From NCBI GenBank assembly GCA_002471805.1, contig DKQR01000102.1:1-8093 (forward strand): a DNA stretch of 8,093 bases, read 5' to 3'. The position numbers and the translations under genes are program-made. The stretch is from Fidelibacterota bacterium UBA7303 (lineage in GTDB: Bacteria > Fidelibacterota > Marinisomatia > Marinisomatales > UBA1611). The notes beneath the pieces were generated by a model. It did no database searches. It had not been told where the DNA came from and worked only from the letters and a program-made list of their open reading frames with translations. Positions 1-7,042 of the stretch are shown piece after piece; positions within the stretch are counted from its first letter, which is position 1; every line of letters begins with the position of its first letter.

Positions 1-498
1 ATATTGAAAACAGGGTGTAAAGCGACTCAACACAAGGTGATCCTTACCGTAGATCCCGACACACAAAACCATCTGATTTCTGAAGTAGATAATAATATAT
101 ACGGGCCGAACGGGACGGTGGATTTAAACCTGTTCTATGATAAAAACACCCGGGAACTGGGCTTGAAATTCCATTATCACGACCAGGATTGGCTCTTCAT
201 AGAACAGCAGGAATCTTTCATGTTTCTTTTTGATGATGGGTATATTGTCAGTTTATCGCCCTCAGGGGAAATACATACCAATGTTATTGAGGGCGATCCG
301 CCTGATATTATTGAAGAATGGGGTCAGGTGCCGTGGACAGGACTTATGATAGAAAAAGTACTACAGGAAAAACTGATTGGCGTACGCATCAATGGTAATA
401 TCAGGTACAAGGAATATGACCAGGGAATAGCAGAATTACAGCGCAAGTGGAAAAAAATGCTGAGCGAATACCCGGAGATGATTGAGCACCGTCTATAA
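1..498 (+). CDS. Hypothetical protein, 5' end probably cut by window edge
   Basis: The reading frame is open from base 1 and stops with TAA at 496-498. The first possible start inside the window is TTG at 4, giving 164 residues, but no ribosome site can be seen and the protein probably begins upstream. I do not recognise the family. Numbered from the TTG: a Cys at residue 5, a beta-rich N-terminal part with alternating polar/hydrophobic stretches (DWLFIEQ around 62-68, FMFLFDDG at 72-79), then a helical, charged C-terminus (AELQRKWKKML around 143-153). The Cys in KTGC could suggest a lipoprotein processed there, but Lys at -3 is a poor lipobox and the signal segment would lie outside the window. 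No enzyme motif or transmembrane segment is visible. Codon use looks like that of its neighbours. That it is a real gene is well supported; its function is unknown. Confidence 0.7.
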   Translation: MLKTGCKATQHKVILTVDPDTQNHLISEVDNNIYGPNGTVDLNLFYDKNTRELGLKFHYHDQDWLFIEQQESFMFLFDDGYIVSLSPSGEIHTNVIEGDPPDIIEEWGQVPWTGLMIEKVLQEKLIGVRINGNIRYKEYDQGIAELQRKWKKMLSEYPEMIEHRL

Positions 499-664
499 AT
501 ACCGCCATTACAGGACAGCAGGGGGTCTGTATAAAGTGGAAACACAAAGGCATATTGTATAATCGTTTTAGAATGAAATGATCTGAACACTAGCATGGCC
601 TTATGAATTTTGAATATTTATTTGGAATATGCCTAATTTCCTTTAGCAGTTTTTTTCAATAATT
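499..664. other. Intergenic stretch, first part of the 405-base gap
   Basis: This AT-rich stretch follows the first gene. I see no convincing ORF, tRNA or GC-rich terminator hairpin in it. A seven-T run at 650-656 has no GC stem before it, so it is not a convincing terminator. A minus-strand ORF reaches in from the preceding gene (324-596), but it reads as a shadow: it has no ribosome site, no recognisable domain, and most of it is antisense to a better gene. Any promoter for the structured element downstream should lie here, but no good -35/-10 pair stands out. Confidence 0.5.
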
Positions 665-730
665 ATGAAAGGAGGTGATCAGTTGTCTAATTCAAGTAGT
701 ATGCTGACCTCCAATGGAGCGGCTTATTAG
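665..730 (+). CDS. Possible tiny ORF / leader peptide (15 or 21 residues)
   Basis: A short frame ends at TAG 728-730. The likelier start is TTG at 683, which gives MSNSSSMLTSNGAAY. It lies 7 bases after GGAGG at 671-675, an optimal spacing. The in-frame ATG at 665 would give 21 residues but would place the Shine-Dalgarno sequence inside the coding region. Bases 667-680 (GAAAGGAGGTGATC) match the complement of the usual bacterial 16S rRNA 3' tail over about 14 bases, far stronger than the site of any annotated gene here except 3913. The peptide is Ser/Asn-rich, has no membrane helix, and resembles no leader peptide I know. It lies 173 bases before the MFS exporter gene, so it could be a regulatory leader. 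It could equally be a non-coding RNA whose SD-like segment has another role. Conservation is untested. Confidence 0.3.
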   Translation: MKGGDQLSNSSSMLTSNGAAY

Positions 731-806
731 CGCACTCAATTGTTGAGATCCATAGGAGATCAGCTGCATTAAACAGCCGGGTGCTCCGCAACGGGGCACC
801 CGCGCT
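671..806 (+). other. Predicted structured RNA element with several hairpins
   Basis: Pairings read by eye on the plus strand are as follows. (a) GGAGGT 671-676 with ACCTCC 707-712, extended by CAG 680-682 with CTG 704-706; this would hide the Shine-Dalgarno sequence. (b) CTCAA 735-739 with TTGAG 743-747. (c) GCTG 763-766 with CAGC 774-777. (d) An 11-bp helix at 778-802 with loop CAA and one T-G pair. (e) AGCG 729-732 with CGCT 803-806, which encloses b to d like a multibranch junction. Helix d is GC-rich but has no T-run directly after it, so it is not a standard intrinsic terminator. I could not match the segment to tmRNA, SRP RNA, 6S RNA, RNase P RNA or any common riboswitch core. It may be a leader of the exporter gene or an independent small RNA. 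No folding energy was computed. Confidence 0.4.
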
Positions 807-840
807 GTATAGATATTCTTTTATATAAATCAATATTTTC

Positions 841-870
841 TTCATATTCACTATTGATTATTGTTATAAA
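841..870 (+). promoter_or_regulatory. Candidate sigma70-type promoter for MFS-mutM
   Basis: TTCATA at 841-846 (4 of 6 to TTGACA) and TATAAA at 865-870 (5 of 6 to TATAAT) are 18 bases apart. They would start transcription near 877, about 27 bases before the exporter ATG. Such pairs occur by chance in AT-rich DNA, and the promoter consensus of this lineage is uncertain. If real, it would make the exporter mRNA independent of the structured element at 671-806. Confidence 0.25.
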
Positions 871-903
871 TACAAGTCGTCTAGGGGAATATTCAAACAA
901 CCG

Positions 904-2127
904 ATGATTCATTTGCTAAGGAACTCAACATTTCTTCTATTCTTCTTTGGGAATATCATTTCCCTGATCGGATTCGGATTCAACCTGGTGGCAGTGAGCT
1001 GGCTGGTCCTTCAAGAAACAGGTTCAGAGTTTGCACTGGGCAAGATTATGGCCCTTGCCACTGCACCAGGAGTTCTACTTGCTCTTTTTTCCGGGATTAT
1101 CATTGATAAGGTAAATCGAAAATGGCTCATGGTATTTCTGGATGGTTTTCGTTTAATTGTAATCTGTGTATTCTTGCTGGTCCTGGCAAAATCAGGATTC
1201 AAAATATCCTACCTTTACCCGGTGACGATTCTCATGGGTCTGGGGAATTCAATATTCTGGCCCACCGCACAGGCATTCGTGCAGGAGCTTGTATCAGAGC
1301 GTGATTATTTCCCGGCTAACGCCGTGTTGTCAGCCAGCTACCAGGTTGGTTCCCTTTTAGGCGCCGGTTTGGGGGGCATTATTGTTCACATTTACAGTCC
1401 TTTCGCCGCTCTCTGCATCAATGCTGTTACCTATTTTATCTCAGGCATCTTGATCTCGCTGGCACCATTCCAACGGGTGAATATGAAGCATGAACCGGAA
1501 AAACTGATTGTTGCGCTTACCCGCGGCTTTGTTTATTTACGGGAGAAGGGTACTATTCTGATCCTTGGATTAATGACCATTTTATCCGATGTGGCAATCT
1601 GGGGTGCCTTATCAGTACTAACCATTACTCTATCAAGGGAAGTGTTTTTAGCAGGCAGCTGGGGGTACGGACTCATGGATGGCTTTTATGGTATCGGTGC
1701 TTTGATTTCTACTGTTGCTGTTGTCTCGCTGACGAAGAACCTAGGCCGGAGTAAATCACTTCTGGTCTGTTATGCGATTGCAGGCATCATGTGTTTCATC
1801 ACGCCGCTTCTGGCGTCCATTTATCTGGCGGCAACAGCCTATTTTTTCATGGGTCTGCACAATAACTCCGCCCGTATCATTATCCGGACCGTATTTATGG
1901 AAAACATTCCCAACAATATCATGGGCAGAGTGCAGACCATATTCGGCGTATATACCCGGGTGATGGTGGTGTCCAGCGCATTGGCTGCGGGGTGGATTGT
2001 TGAGTATCACAATGTCGTGGCTGGGATGACATTCACCACCATTCATTACGCCTTCGCATTCATCGGTACTATCCTGGTGGTATACCTGGGCAGATCATCA
2101 AAAAACATACTTGCCGAGGCGACATAA
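904..2127 (+). CDS. MFS transporter, MefA/EntS-like (DHA3-type) exporter
   Basis: This 407-residue inner-membrane protein has about 12 hydrophobic segments: roughly 9-31, 47-66, 77-95, 103-125, 140-162, 165-185, 215-240, 253-275, 285-300, 303-320, 350-368 and 376-396. Between segments 2 and 3, GIIIDKVNRK (64-73) is the cytoplasmic loop characteristic of the major facilitator superfamily. LMGLGNSIFWPT around 110-121 and the spacing of the segments resemble MFS_3/DHA3 members such as macrolide efflux MefA and enterobactin exporter EntS. These export small molecules in exchange for protons. The substrate cannot be read from the sequence. ATG 904 fits the N-terminus, since the first helix follows at once. 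The nearest purine-rich site, AGGGGAA at 883-889, is rather far upstream (about 14 bases), so initiation may be weak. mutM follows after 2 bases, so the two are very probably cotranscribed. Confidence 0.88.
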   Translation: MIHLLRNSTFLLFFFGNIISLIGFGFNLVAVSWLVLQETGSEFALGKIMALATAPGVLLALFSGIIIDKVNRKWLMVFLDGFRLIVICVFLLVLAKSGFKISYLYPVTILMGLGNSIFWPTAQAFVQELVSERDYFPANAVLSASYQVGSLLGAGLGGIIVHIYSPFAALCINAVTYFISGILISLAPFQRVNMKHEPEKLIVALTRGFVYLREKGTILILGLMTILSDVAIWGALSVLTITLSREVFLAGSWGYGLMDGFYGIGALISTVAVVSLTKNLGRSKSLLVCYAIAGIMCFITPLLASIYLAATAYFFMGLHNNSARIIIRTVFMENIPNNIMGRVQTIFGVYTRVMVVSSALAAGWIVEYHNVVAGMTFTTIHYAFAFIGTILVVYLGRSSKNILAEAT

Positions 2128-2129
2128 TA

Positions 2130-2978
2130 ATGCCCGAACTGCCTGAAGTCCAAACGGTTGTAAACGGGCTTAAAGAAGACCTGGTCGGCGACCGGATAAC
2201 CTGTATCACACCCATCTGGGAAAAAGTGCTATCCAATTTTATTCCCAGTGACCTGTTCATCAAGGGTAGAACGACCTTGATTCAGGATGTGACCCGGCGG
2301 GCAAAATTCATCATTATTCATTTTCCCTCATCCATTTTAGCCATTCATCTCCGCATGACCGGTAAATTGTTCTTTCCTGTTGCAAATCATATCCCAAAGC
2401 ACACCACTGCGGTGATCAAGTTAGACAGCAGGAAAAAGCTCATTTTCCACGATACACGGAAATTTGGCAGAATATACTTATACAATGATTTGACGCCAAT
2501 CAATGAAAGACATGGGCCGGAACCGCTGGGAAAAAACTTTTCCGTGGGTTGGCTGCACCGGGCATTACAGCAAAGGAAAAGAAATATAAAAGCACTCCTC
2601 CTTGACCAATCCTTCCTGGCAGGATTAGGAAATATCTATGTAGATGAAAGCCTGTGGGCGGCGGGAATCCATCCTGGTTCCATTTCGAACGCTCTTCCGG
2701 CAGCAAGGATCAGTAGGCTACATGAAGCTGTACAGGCAATATTAAAAGCTGCGATTACAGCCAAGGGAACAACCATTATTGATTTTTCTTATTTGAATGG
2801 CCAAAACGGCCGCTATACCAGTCAACTCCGTATCTTTGGCAGGAAGGGTCAGCCCTGCATCACCTGCGGCCGGGATATTGAAAAAATCAAGGTAGCAGGA
2901 CGGGGTACCTATGTCTGCAGTAGGTGCCAGAAAAAATACACCAGGGGCCAATCGGCACCGCACCAGGACAGGGGTTGA
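2130..2978 (+). CDS. mutM: Formamidopyrimidine-DNA glycosylase (Fpg/MutM)
   Basis: This bifunctional base-excision repair enzyme removes 8-oxoguanine and ring-opened purines and nicks the abasic site by beta/delta-elimination. The N-terminus MPELPEVQTV is diagnostic: after Met removal, Pro is the Schiff-base nucleophile and the next Glu is catalytic. RRAKF near residue 56-60 carries the conserved beta-turn Lys (59). HLRMTGKL supplies the intercalating Met, and DTRKFGR supplies the Arg and Phe that fill the void opposite the flipped base. The helix-two-turn-helix lies around 155-180 (FLAGLGNIYVDE, with conserved Asn168). The C-terminal zinc finger has Cys 243, 246, 263 and 266 with RGTYVC between the pairs. 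All key residues are present, so it should be active. The 282-residue length is slightly above the usual 270 because of a short polar tail. The ATG lies 2 bases after the exporter stop, suggesting translational coupling. Confidence 0.97.
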   Translation: MPELPEVQTVVNGLKEDLVGDRITCITPIWEKVLSNFIPSDLFIKGRTTLIQDVTRRAKFIIIHFPSSILAIHLRMTGKLFFPVANHIPKHTTAVIKLDSRKKLIFHDTRKFGRIYLYNDLTPINERHGPEPLGKNFSVGWLHRALQQRKRNIKALLLDQSFLAGLGNIYVDESLWAAGIHPGSISNALPAARISRLHEAVQAILKAAITAKGTTIIDFSYLNGQNGRYTSQLRIFGRKGQPCITCGRDIEKIKVAGRGTYVCSRCQKKYTRGQSAPHQDRG

Positions 2979-3115
2979 TCTCCAGCCGCTTTGTGAAAGG
3001 ACGAATTAAAGTAAATAGTGCCAGGCAGGAAAAAATATGGGACTGCAAATGCTATTTTTTATGAATATTATCAACAGAGTGATTAACATTAGAATATGAG
3101 GATTTGGGATATATT

Positions 3116-3880
3116 ATGATTACAGTCATCTCTCCGGCAAAAAAGCTCTCATCAGACTGCAGCGCCGCGGATGGATTGCAGAGCACCTGCGAATTCCTGG
3201 ACCCGGCCAGCACTCTGGTAAAGCTCCTGAAGAAATATCAGCCGGATATGTTAAGTGATATAATGAATATTAGTGAAAATCTATCAATATTAAACTGGGA
3301 ACGTTACCAGAACTGGAGTATACCCTTTCATTCTGACAGTGCACGGCAGGCTATGTATACCTTTACTGGAGATACTTATACCGGATTCGACATAGCTACA
3401 TTATCTAAAGCAGATATCAAATTCTGCCAGCAACATACCCGCATATTATCCGGGTTATATGGTTTGTTGAGGCCCATGGACCTGATTATGCCCTACCGGC
3501 TGGAAATGGGCACACGCTTGGATCATGGAAATGGAAATGATCTGTATTCATTCTGGGGCGATATTATCACCAAAGCATTGAACAGGGAGCTAAATTCCCA
3601 TAAGCAGAGAGTTATAATCAATTGCGCATCGTTGGAATACTTCAAAGTCATAGACATGAGTAAATTGGAAGCTGAGGTGGTCACCCCTGTCTTCAAGGAG
3701 ATCAAAAAGGGCAAGCCGAAAATTGTTTCGTTCTTTGCTAAAAAGGCACGGGGGGCTATGGCACGTTATATAGTCCAAAACCGATTACATAATCCCGCGA
3801 ATATTCACAACTTCGATCATGATGGATATTGCCACAACCCAAGCCTGTCTACACCAAACACACCAGTCTTTACTCGATAA
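3116..3880 (+). CDS. yaaA: Peroxide stress protein YaaA (DUF328/UPF0246)
   Basis: The protein has 254 residues from ATG 3116, and the family is normally about 255. I prefer this start because MITVISPAKKL aligns with the usual family N-terminus (ISPAKxL); an in-frame TTG at 3104 would add four residues. Family signatures are SGLYGLLRPMD (112-122), YRLEMGT (127-133), the CASLEYF region, and FFAKKARGAMARY with KKARG at 209-213. In E. coli the cytoplasmic YaaA lowers free intracellular iron and protects DNA and proteins during hydrogen peroxide stress; a DNA-binding fold has been described. The C-terminus ends in GYCHNPSLS...PVFTR, the normal family ending, so the gene is intact. A gap of 137 bases separates it from mutM, so it may have its own promoter; GAGGA at 3098-3102 is a weak ribosome site. 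It probably works alongside MutM in oxidative stress, but this is inference. Confidence 0.95.
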   Translation: MITVISPAKKLSSDCSAADGLQSTCEFLDPASTLVKLLKKYQPDMLSDIMNISENLSILNWERYQNWSIPFHSDSARQAMYTFTGDTYTGFDIATLSKADIKFCQQHTRILSGLYGLLRPMDLIMPYRLEMGTRLDHGNGNDLYSFWGDIITKALNRELNSHKQRVIINCASLEYFKVIDMSKLEAEVVTPVFKEIKKGKPKIVSFFAKKARGAMARYIVQNRLHNPANIHNFDHDGYCHNPSLSTPNTPVFTR

Positions 3881-3912
3881 ATGATTTTATTCTATGAGGG
3901 AGGAGGTTAACC

Positions 3913-6606
3913 ATGACCATTAACATTCATACAATAATTAGTATTTTAACATTAATTATTTTTGTTTCCACAGGGATTGGTAACCGCGAGGGGTATTTGC
4001 ATAAACATGGTCAAATAGTCTACGAAAATTTGCTTCATAATCAACCCTATTATACCCAGGAACGTTTAACAAAAAAAGAGCGCAAAAATATACCAAAGCA
4101 TATTCGCCCAAAACCAAATGCTGAATTTGAAAAAATCAAAACAATGGACCCTGCACTTGGCAGAGTACCCCAGGAAAGGCTATTTAATGCCTTAAAGGAA
4201 ACAGAACGAAGATTAGGCAATAATCAAGGATCTTCTTACAGAGATTCATTGGTATGGGAAGAACAAGGCCCTTCGAATGTGGCTGGCCGTACCAGGGCTA
4301 TAATGTTTGACCCTAACGACCCTGATCAGAAACGATTTTGGGCAGGTGGTATTACTGGCGGTCTTTGGTTTACCAATGATATTACAGCATCAGCACCTGT
4401 CTGGTATAAAATTGATGATTTATGGGCCAATCTGGCAATTTCTTCGATAGTGTATGATCCAACGAATACCAATATATTTTATGCAGGGACAGGGGAAATA
4501 TATGCGAATGCGAGTCGCGGATTTGGTATATGGAAATCCGAAGATGGGGGGGATAGTTGGTACCATCTGAGCAGTACTGAGAATTTCTATTATGTAAATG
4601 ATATGGTGGTTCGTGATGAAAATAACCAGGGTGTCCTTTATGCAGGCACTGGTATGAATTATTATGAAGGGGAATGGCACTCAGGTGCTCATGGTCTTTA
4701 CCGTTCTGTTAATCAAGGTGCCTCCTTTACGCAAGTTCTTCCAGAAGTTGCGCCCAACAACCAACCTTACCAGCCGTCAGATTTGGAAATTGGAAGTGAT
4801 AATACATTGTGGGTTGGAACGAGAAGAAATGCGTGGTGGGATGGTGCCGGCACTATTTTAAAGTCTACTGATGGGTTAAACTGGAATGTAGTATACGAGA
4901 ATATTAATGCAAAAAGAGTAGAACTCGCAGTTGCGCCATCAGATCCAGGTGCAGTATTTGCTGTTGGGAACTCAGTTGAATATTCTGACAACGATATTGG
5001 CTTTTTTATTAAAACAAATAATAGCGGTATATCCTGGGCAAATATTTCAATACCGTTAAATGAGAATAATGTACATTTTACCAGAGGGCAAGCTTGGTAT
5101 GATCTCATTCTCGCGGTGGATCCTGTTACATCATCTACTTTGTATGTGGGTGGTATAGATTTGCATAAAAGTACGGATTCTGGGAACAGTTGGACCCAAA
5201 TATCTCAATGGTATGGTTACCCATACAGTTATGTTCACGCTGACCAGCATAGTATATCTTTTCGTCCAAATTATCCACAAGAATTTGCTGTAGGAAACGA
5301 TGGTGGCATTCATTATTCAACAGATGGGGGGTCTACCTTTGAAAATTTCAATAATAATTACTCATTGAAGAATAATGGCTATAATGTAACCCAATTCTAT
5401 GCTCTTGCAATACATCCTGATGAAAATTCAAATCAGTTTCTTGCTGGATCGCAAGATAATGGAACCCAATATTTTGATGAGCCCGGCCTGGAAAATACGT
5501 ATGAAATATCAGGAGGAGATGGAGCCTGGTGCTTCTTCAACGAAACTGATCCGGCATACCGAATCACTTCTTATGTGTACAACAATTATTATCTCTTCCA
5601 TAATTTAAACTATCAATACAAAATTCTTAGTGATAGTGAAACCGGACATTTCATTAACCCCACAGATTTTGATTCAGATAATGATATTCTTTACTCATCC
5701 AAAAGTCGTACTTCCCTTACAAGGGTATTTAACGTGACATCTACACCAGAAAGAAATGATATAAATGGTCTTTCCTTAGGCTCATTGGCATCCTGTCTCA
5801 AAATTTCGCCTTATGATGCCGGCTATCTGCTTGTAGGCACAGATGCAGGCCGGTTGTTTGAGATTAGTAATGCCAATTCAAACAGCCCAGTTGTCAATGA
5901 AATTACATCGGCCAGTTTTCCTCAAGGGTATCTTTCGTCAATAGAATTTGGTCAATCTGAAGATCAAATATTATTAACATTTTCCAATTATGGAATTCCA
6001 TCTATATGGAATAGTAATGATGGCACTCAATCCTGGGTTAATTTGGACGGAGACCTGCCCGATATGCCGATCCGCTGGGCTATATATCATCCTGAGGATC
6101 AAAACTCTATAATTGCTGCCACGGAGATTGGGATTTGGATATGCGACGATGTTAATGCGAATTCTATCCAATGGTACCCAAATAATGGGAGTTTAGCCAA
6201 TGTCAGGGTGGATATGCTTCGGGTGAGGGAATCTGATAAACTGATTGCTGCCGCCACCTACGGGAGAGGGTTATTTACTACAACATTATCAGCACCGCAA
6301 ACTTCGATACTGAATGAATCAGCACCTGGTAAGTATAAATTGGCACAAAATTTTCCAAATCCATTCAATCCTTCCACAATAATCCAGTATGAATTACCGC
6401 GTGAATCTCATGTTAAACTTGATATATTTGATGTTAAAGGTAAATATATAAGGAGTTTAATCGATAATAAAGAAGTTGCTGGAACACATAATGTACAATG
6501 GAATTCACGGGATAGGCAGGGAAGAAAGGTACCAAATGGAGTTTATTTTTATACAATTACTACGAATGATTTCACCCAGACGAAGAAAATGATTTTTATA
6601 AAATAA
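3913..6606 (+). CDS. Secreted Asp-box (BNR/sortilin-like) beta-propeller protein with type A sorting domain
   Basis: This is an 897-residue exported protein. Residues 1-23 are a hydrophobic signal-peptide-like segment. After a charged linker comes GPSNVAGRTRA (about 118-128), a usual entry to this propeller family. Asp-box (S-x-D-x-G-x-x-W) copies follow: SEDGGDSW 209-216, SVNQGASF 265-272, STDGLNW 318-324, TNNSGISW 368-375, STDSGNSW 420-427, STDGGSTF 469-476 and SNDGTQSW 701-708. AGSQDNGTQ near 512-520 is also characteristic. Residues 807-897 form a FlgD-like/type IX secretion sorting domain (QNFPNPFNPST, then GVYFY and a KMIFIK end). Such proteins cross the outer membrane by the type IX system and remain at the surface or are released. 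Asp-boxes occur in sialidases and many non-enzymes, and no sialidase active site is evident, so an enzymatic role should not be assumed. AGGAGG at 3901-3906, 6 bases before ATG, is a strong ribosome site. It may be cotranscribed with yaaA (32-base gap). Confidence 0.92.
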   Translation: MTINIHTIISILTLIIFVSTGIGNREGYLHKHGQIVYENLLHNQPYYTQERLTKKERKNIPKHIRPKPNAEFEKIKTMDPALGRVPQERLFNALKETERRLGNNQGSSYRDSLVWEEQGPSNVAGRTRAIMFDPNDPDQKRFWAGGITGGLWFTNDITASAPVWYKIDDLWANLAISSIVYDPTNTNIFYAGTGEIYANASRGFGIWKSEDGGDSWYHLSSTENFYYVNDMVVRDENNQGVLYAGTGMNYYEGEWHSGAHGLYRSVNQGASFTQVLPEVAPNNQPYQPSDLEIGSDNTLWVGTRRNAWWDGAGTILKSTDGLNWNVVYENINAKRVELAVAPSDPGAVFAVGNSVEYSDNDIGFFIKTNNSGISWANISIPLNENNVHFTRGQAWYDLILAVDPVTSSTLYVGGIDLHKSTDSGNSWTQISQWYGYPYSYVHADQHSISFRPNYPQEFAVGNDGGIHYSTDGGSTFENFNNNYSLKNNGYNVTQFYALAIHPDENSNQFLAGSQDNGTQYFDEPGLENTYEISGGDGAWCFFNETDPAYRITSYVYNNYYLFHNLNYQYKILSDSETGHFINPTDFDSDNDILYSSKSRTSLTRVFNVTSTPERNDINGLSLGSLASCLKISPYDAGYLLVGTDAGRLFEISNANSNSPVVNEITSASFPQGYLSSIEFGQSEDQILLTFSNYGIPSIWNSNDGTQSWVNLDGDLPDMPIRWAIYHPEDQNSIIAATEIGIWICDDVNANSIQWYPNNGSLANVRVDMLRVRESDKLIAAATYGRGLFTTTLSAPQTSILNESAPGKYKLAQNFPNPFNPSTIIQYELPRESHVKLDIFDVKGKYIRSLIDNKEVAGTHNVQWNSRDRQGRKVPNGVYFYTITTNDFTQTKKMIFIK

Positions 6607-6609
6607 AAC

Positions 6610-7041
6610 TTAATCTTCGTCTTCAATATTGATTGTAATTCCTAGATGGGCTGCAATCAATTGGGCGATTTCCATCTCGGCAGACATGACGATGCCGTCG
6701 GCCTCAATAAGGTGAATTATTTTTGGACCAAGTTCTGCTATTTGACCCTCATCCAGGAGTTCTTTAATTCTGCTTAGCACCGCAATAATATAATGTTTCC
6801 GGTCTGGCCCGTGTTTCCGGTTTAACACTTTATAGGCATCATTGATATAATTATCTGCCCGTTCGTCAGAATAATCAGGAAATAACTCAGAAATAGCTTT
6901 GAGCCAGGATTCTCGCTCTTCGTAGCCCGTCTGTTGATCTGATAATTGCACCGCCGCAAATAAATGCGTGACAGCCTCTAAGGGTGACATTTTCTCAGGA
7001 GAGGTTATATCTTTTTTTTTCTTTTTGCCAAACCAGGCCAA
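6610..7041 (-). CDS. TerB-like domain protein (tellurite-resistance TerB/DjlA fold)
   Basis: The protein has 143 residues and starts with TTG at 7041, one base after the bolA stop; the next Met is residue 18. The TTG start keeps the MAWFGKKKKK N-terminus, a hydrophobic-then-lysine head often seen in small TerB-like proteins that may touch the membrane. The rest is all-helical. LIEADGIVMSAEMEIAQLIAAHLGI (about 111-135) carries the ADG...E signature of the TerB/DjlA-like fold, in which acidic residues of the helix turns may bind metal. Despite the family name, most single-domain TerB-like proteins have no proven role in tellurite resistance, and the other ter genes are absent here. It is probably translated together with bolA. 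Its stop is only 3 bases from the stop of the convergent propeller gene. The coding strand has an A9 run at codons 8-10. Confidence 0.78.
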   Translation of the reverse strand: MAWFGKKKKKDITSPEKMSPLEAVTHLFAAVQLSDQQTGYEERESWLKAISELFPDYSDERADNYINDAYKVLNRKHGPDRKHYIIAVLSRIKELLDEGQIAELGPKIIHLIEADGIVMSAEMEIAQLIAAHLGITINIEDED

Positions 7042-7042
7042 A

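Noticed and set aside
324..596. 90-residue minus-strand ORF
   Set aside because: It is mostly antisense to the first gene, has no domain and no ribosome site, and has an unnatural Ser/Ile/Phe-rich composition.
667..682. Possible 3' end of a 16S rRNA gene on the minus strand
   Set aside because: The match to the complement of the 16S tail stops at 680; the following bases do not continue into the conserved end of 16S. It is an SD-type sequence, not a broken rRNA gene.
778..802. Intrinsic terminator
   Set aside because: The 11-bp stem is strong, but CGCTGTATAG follows it directly rather than a T-run. It was kept as a structural helix only.
3030..3060. Terminator between mutM and yaaA
   Set aside because: AAAAAATA and TATTTTTT can pair, but the stem is purely AT with a 15-base loop, and such pairs arise by chance in AT-rich DNA.
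3068..3095. Promoter for yaaA (TTATCA, 16 bases, TAGAAT)
   Set aside because: The implied transcription start near 3102 would remove the GAGGA ribosome site. The match is within chance for AT-rich DNA.
4767..5108. 113-residue minus-strand ORF inside the propeller gene
   Set aside because: It is a shadow of a well-supported long gene, with no ribosome site or recognisable domain.
3913..6606. Calling the propeller protein a sialidase
   Set aside because: Asp-boxes alone are structural. The catalytic Arg triad and Tyr/Glu pair of sialidases could not be identified.
6610..7041. Tellurite-resistance operon
   Set aside because: Only a lone TerB-like domain is present; no terC, terD or terZ-type genes are nearby.
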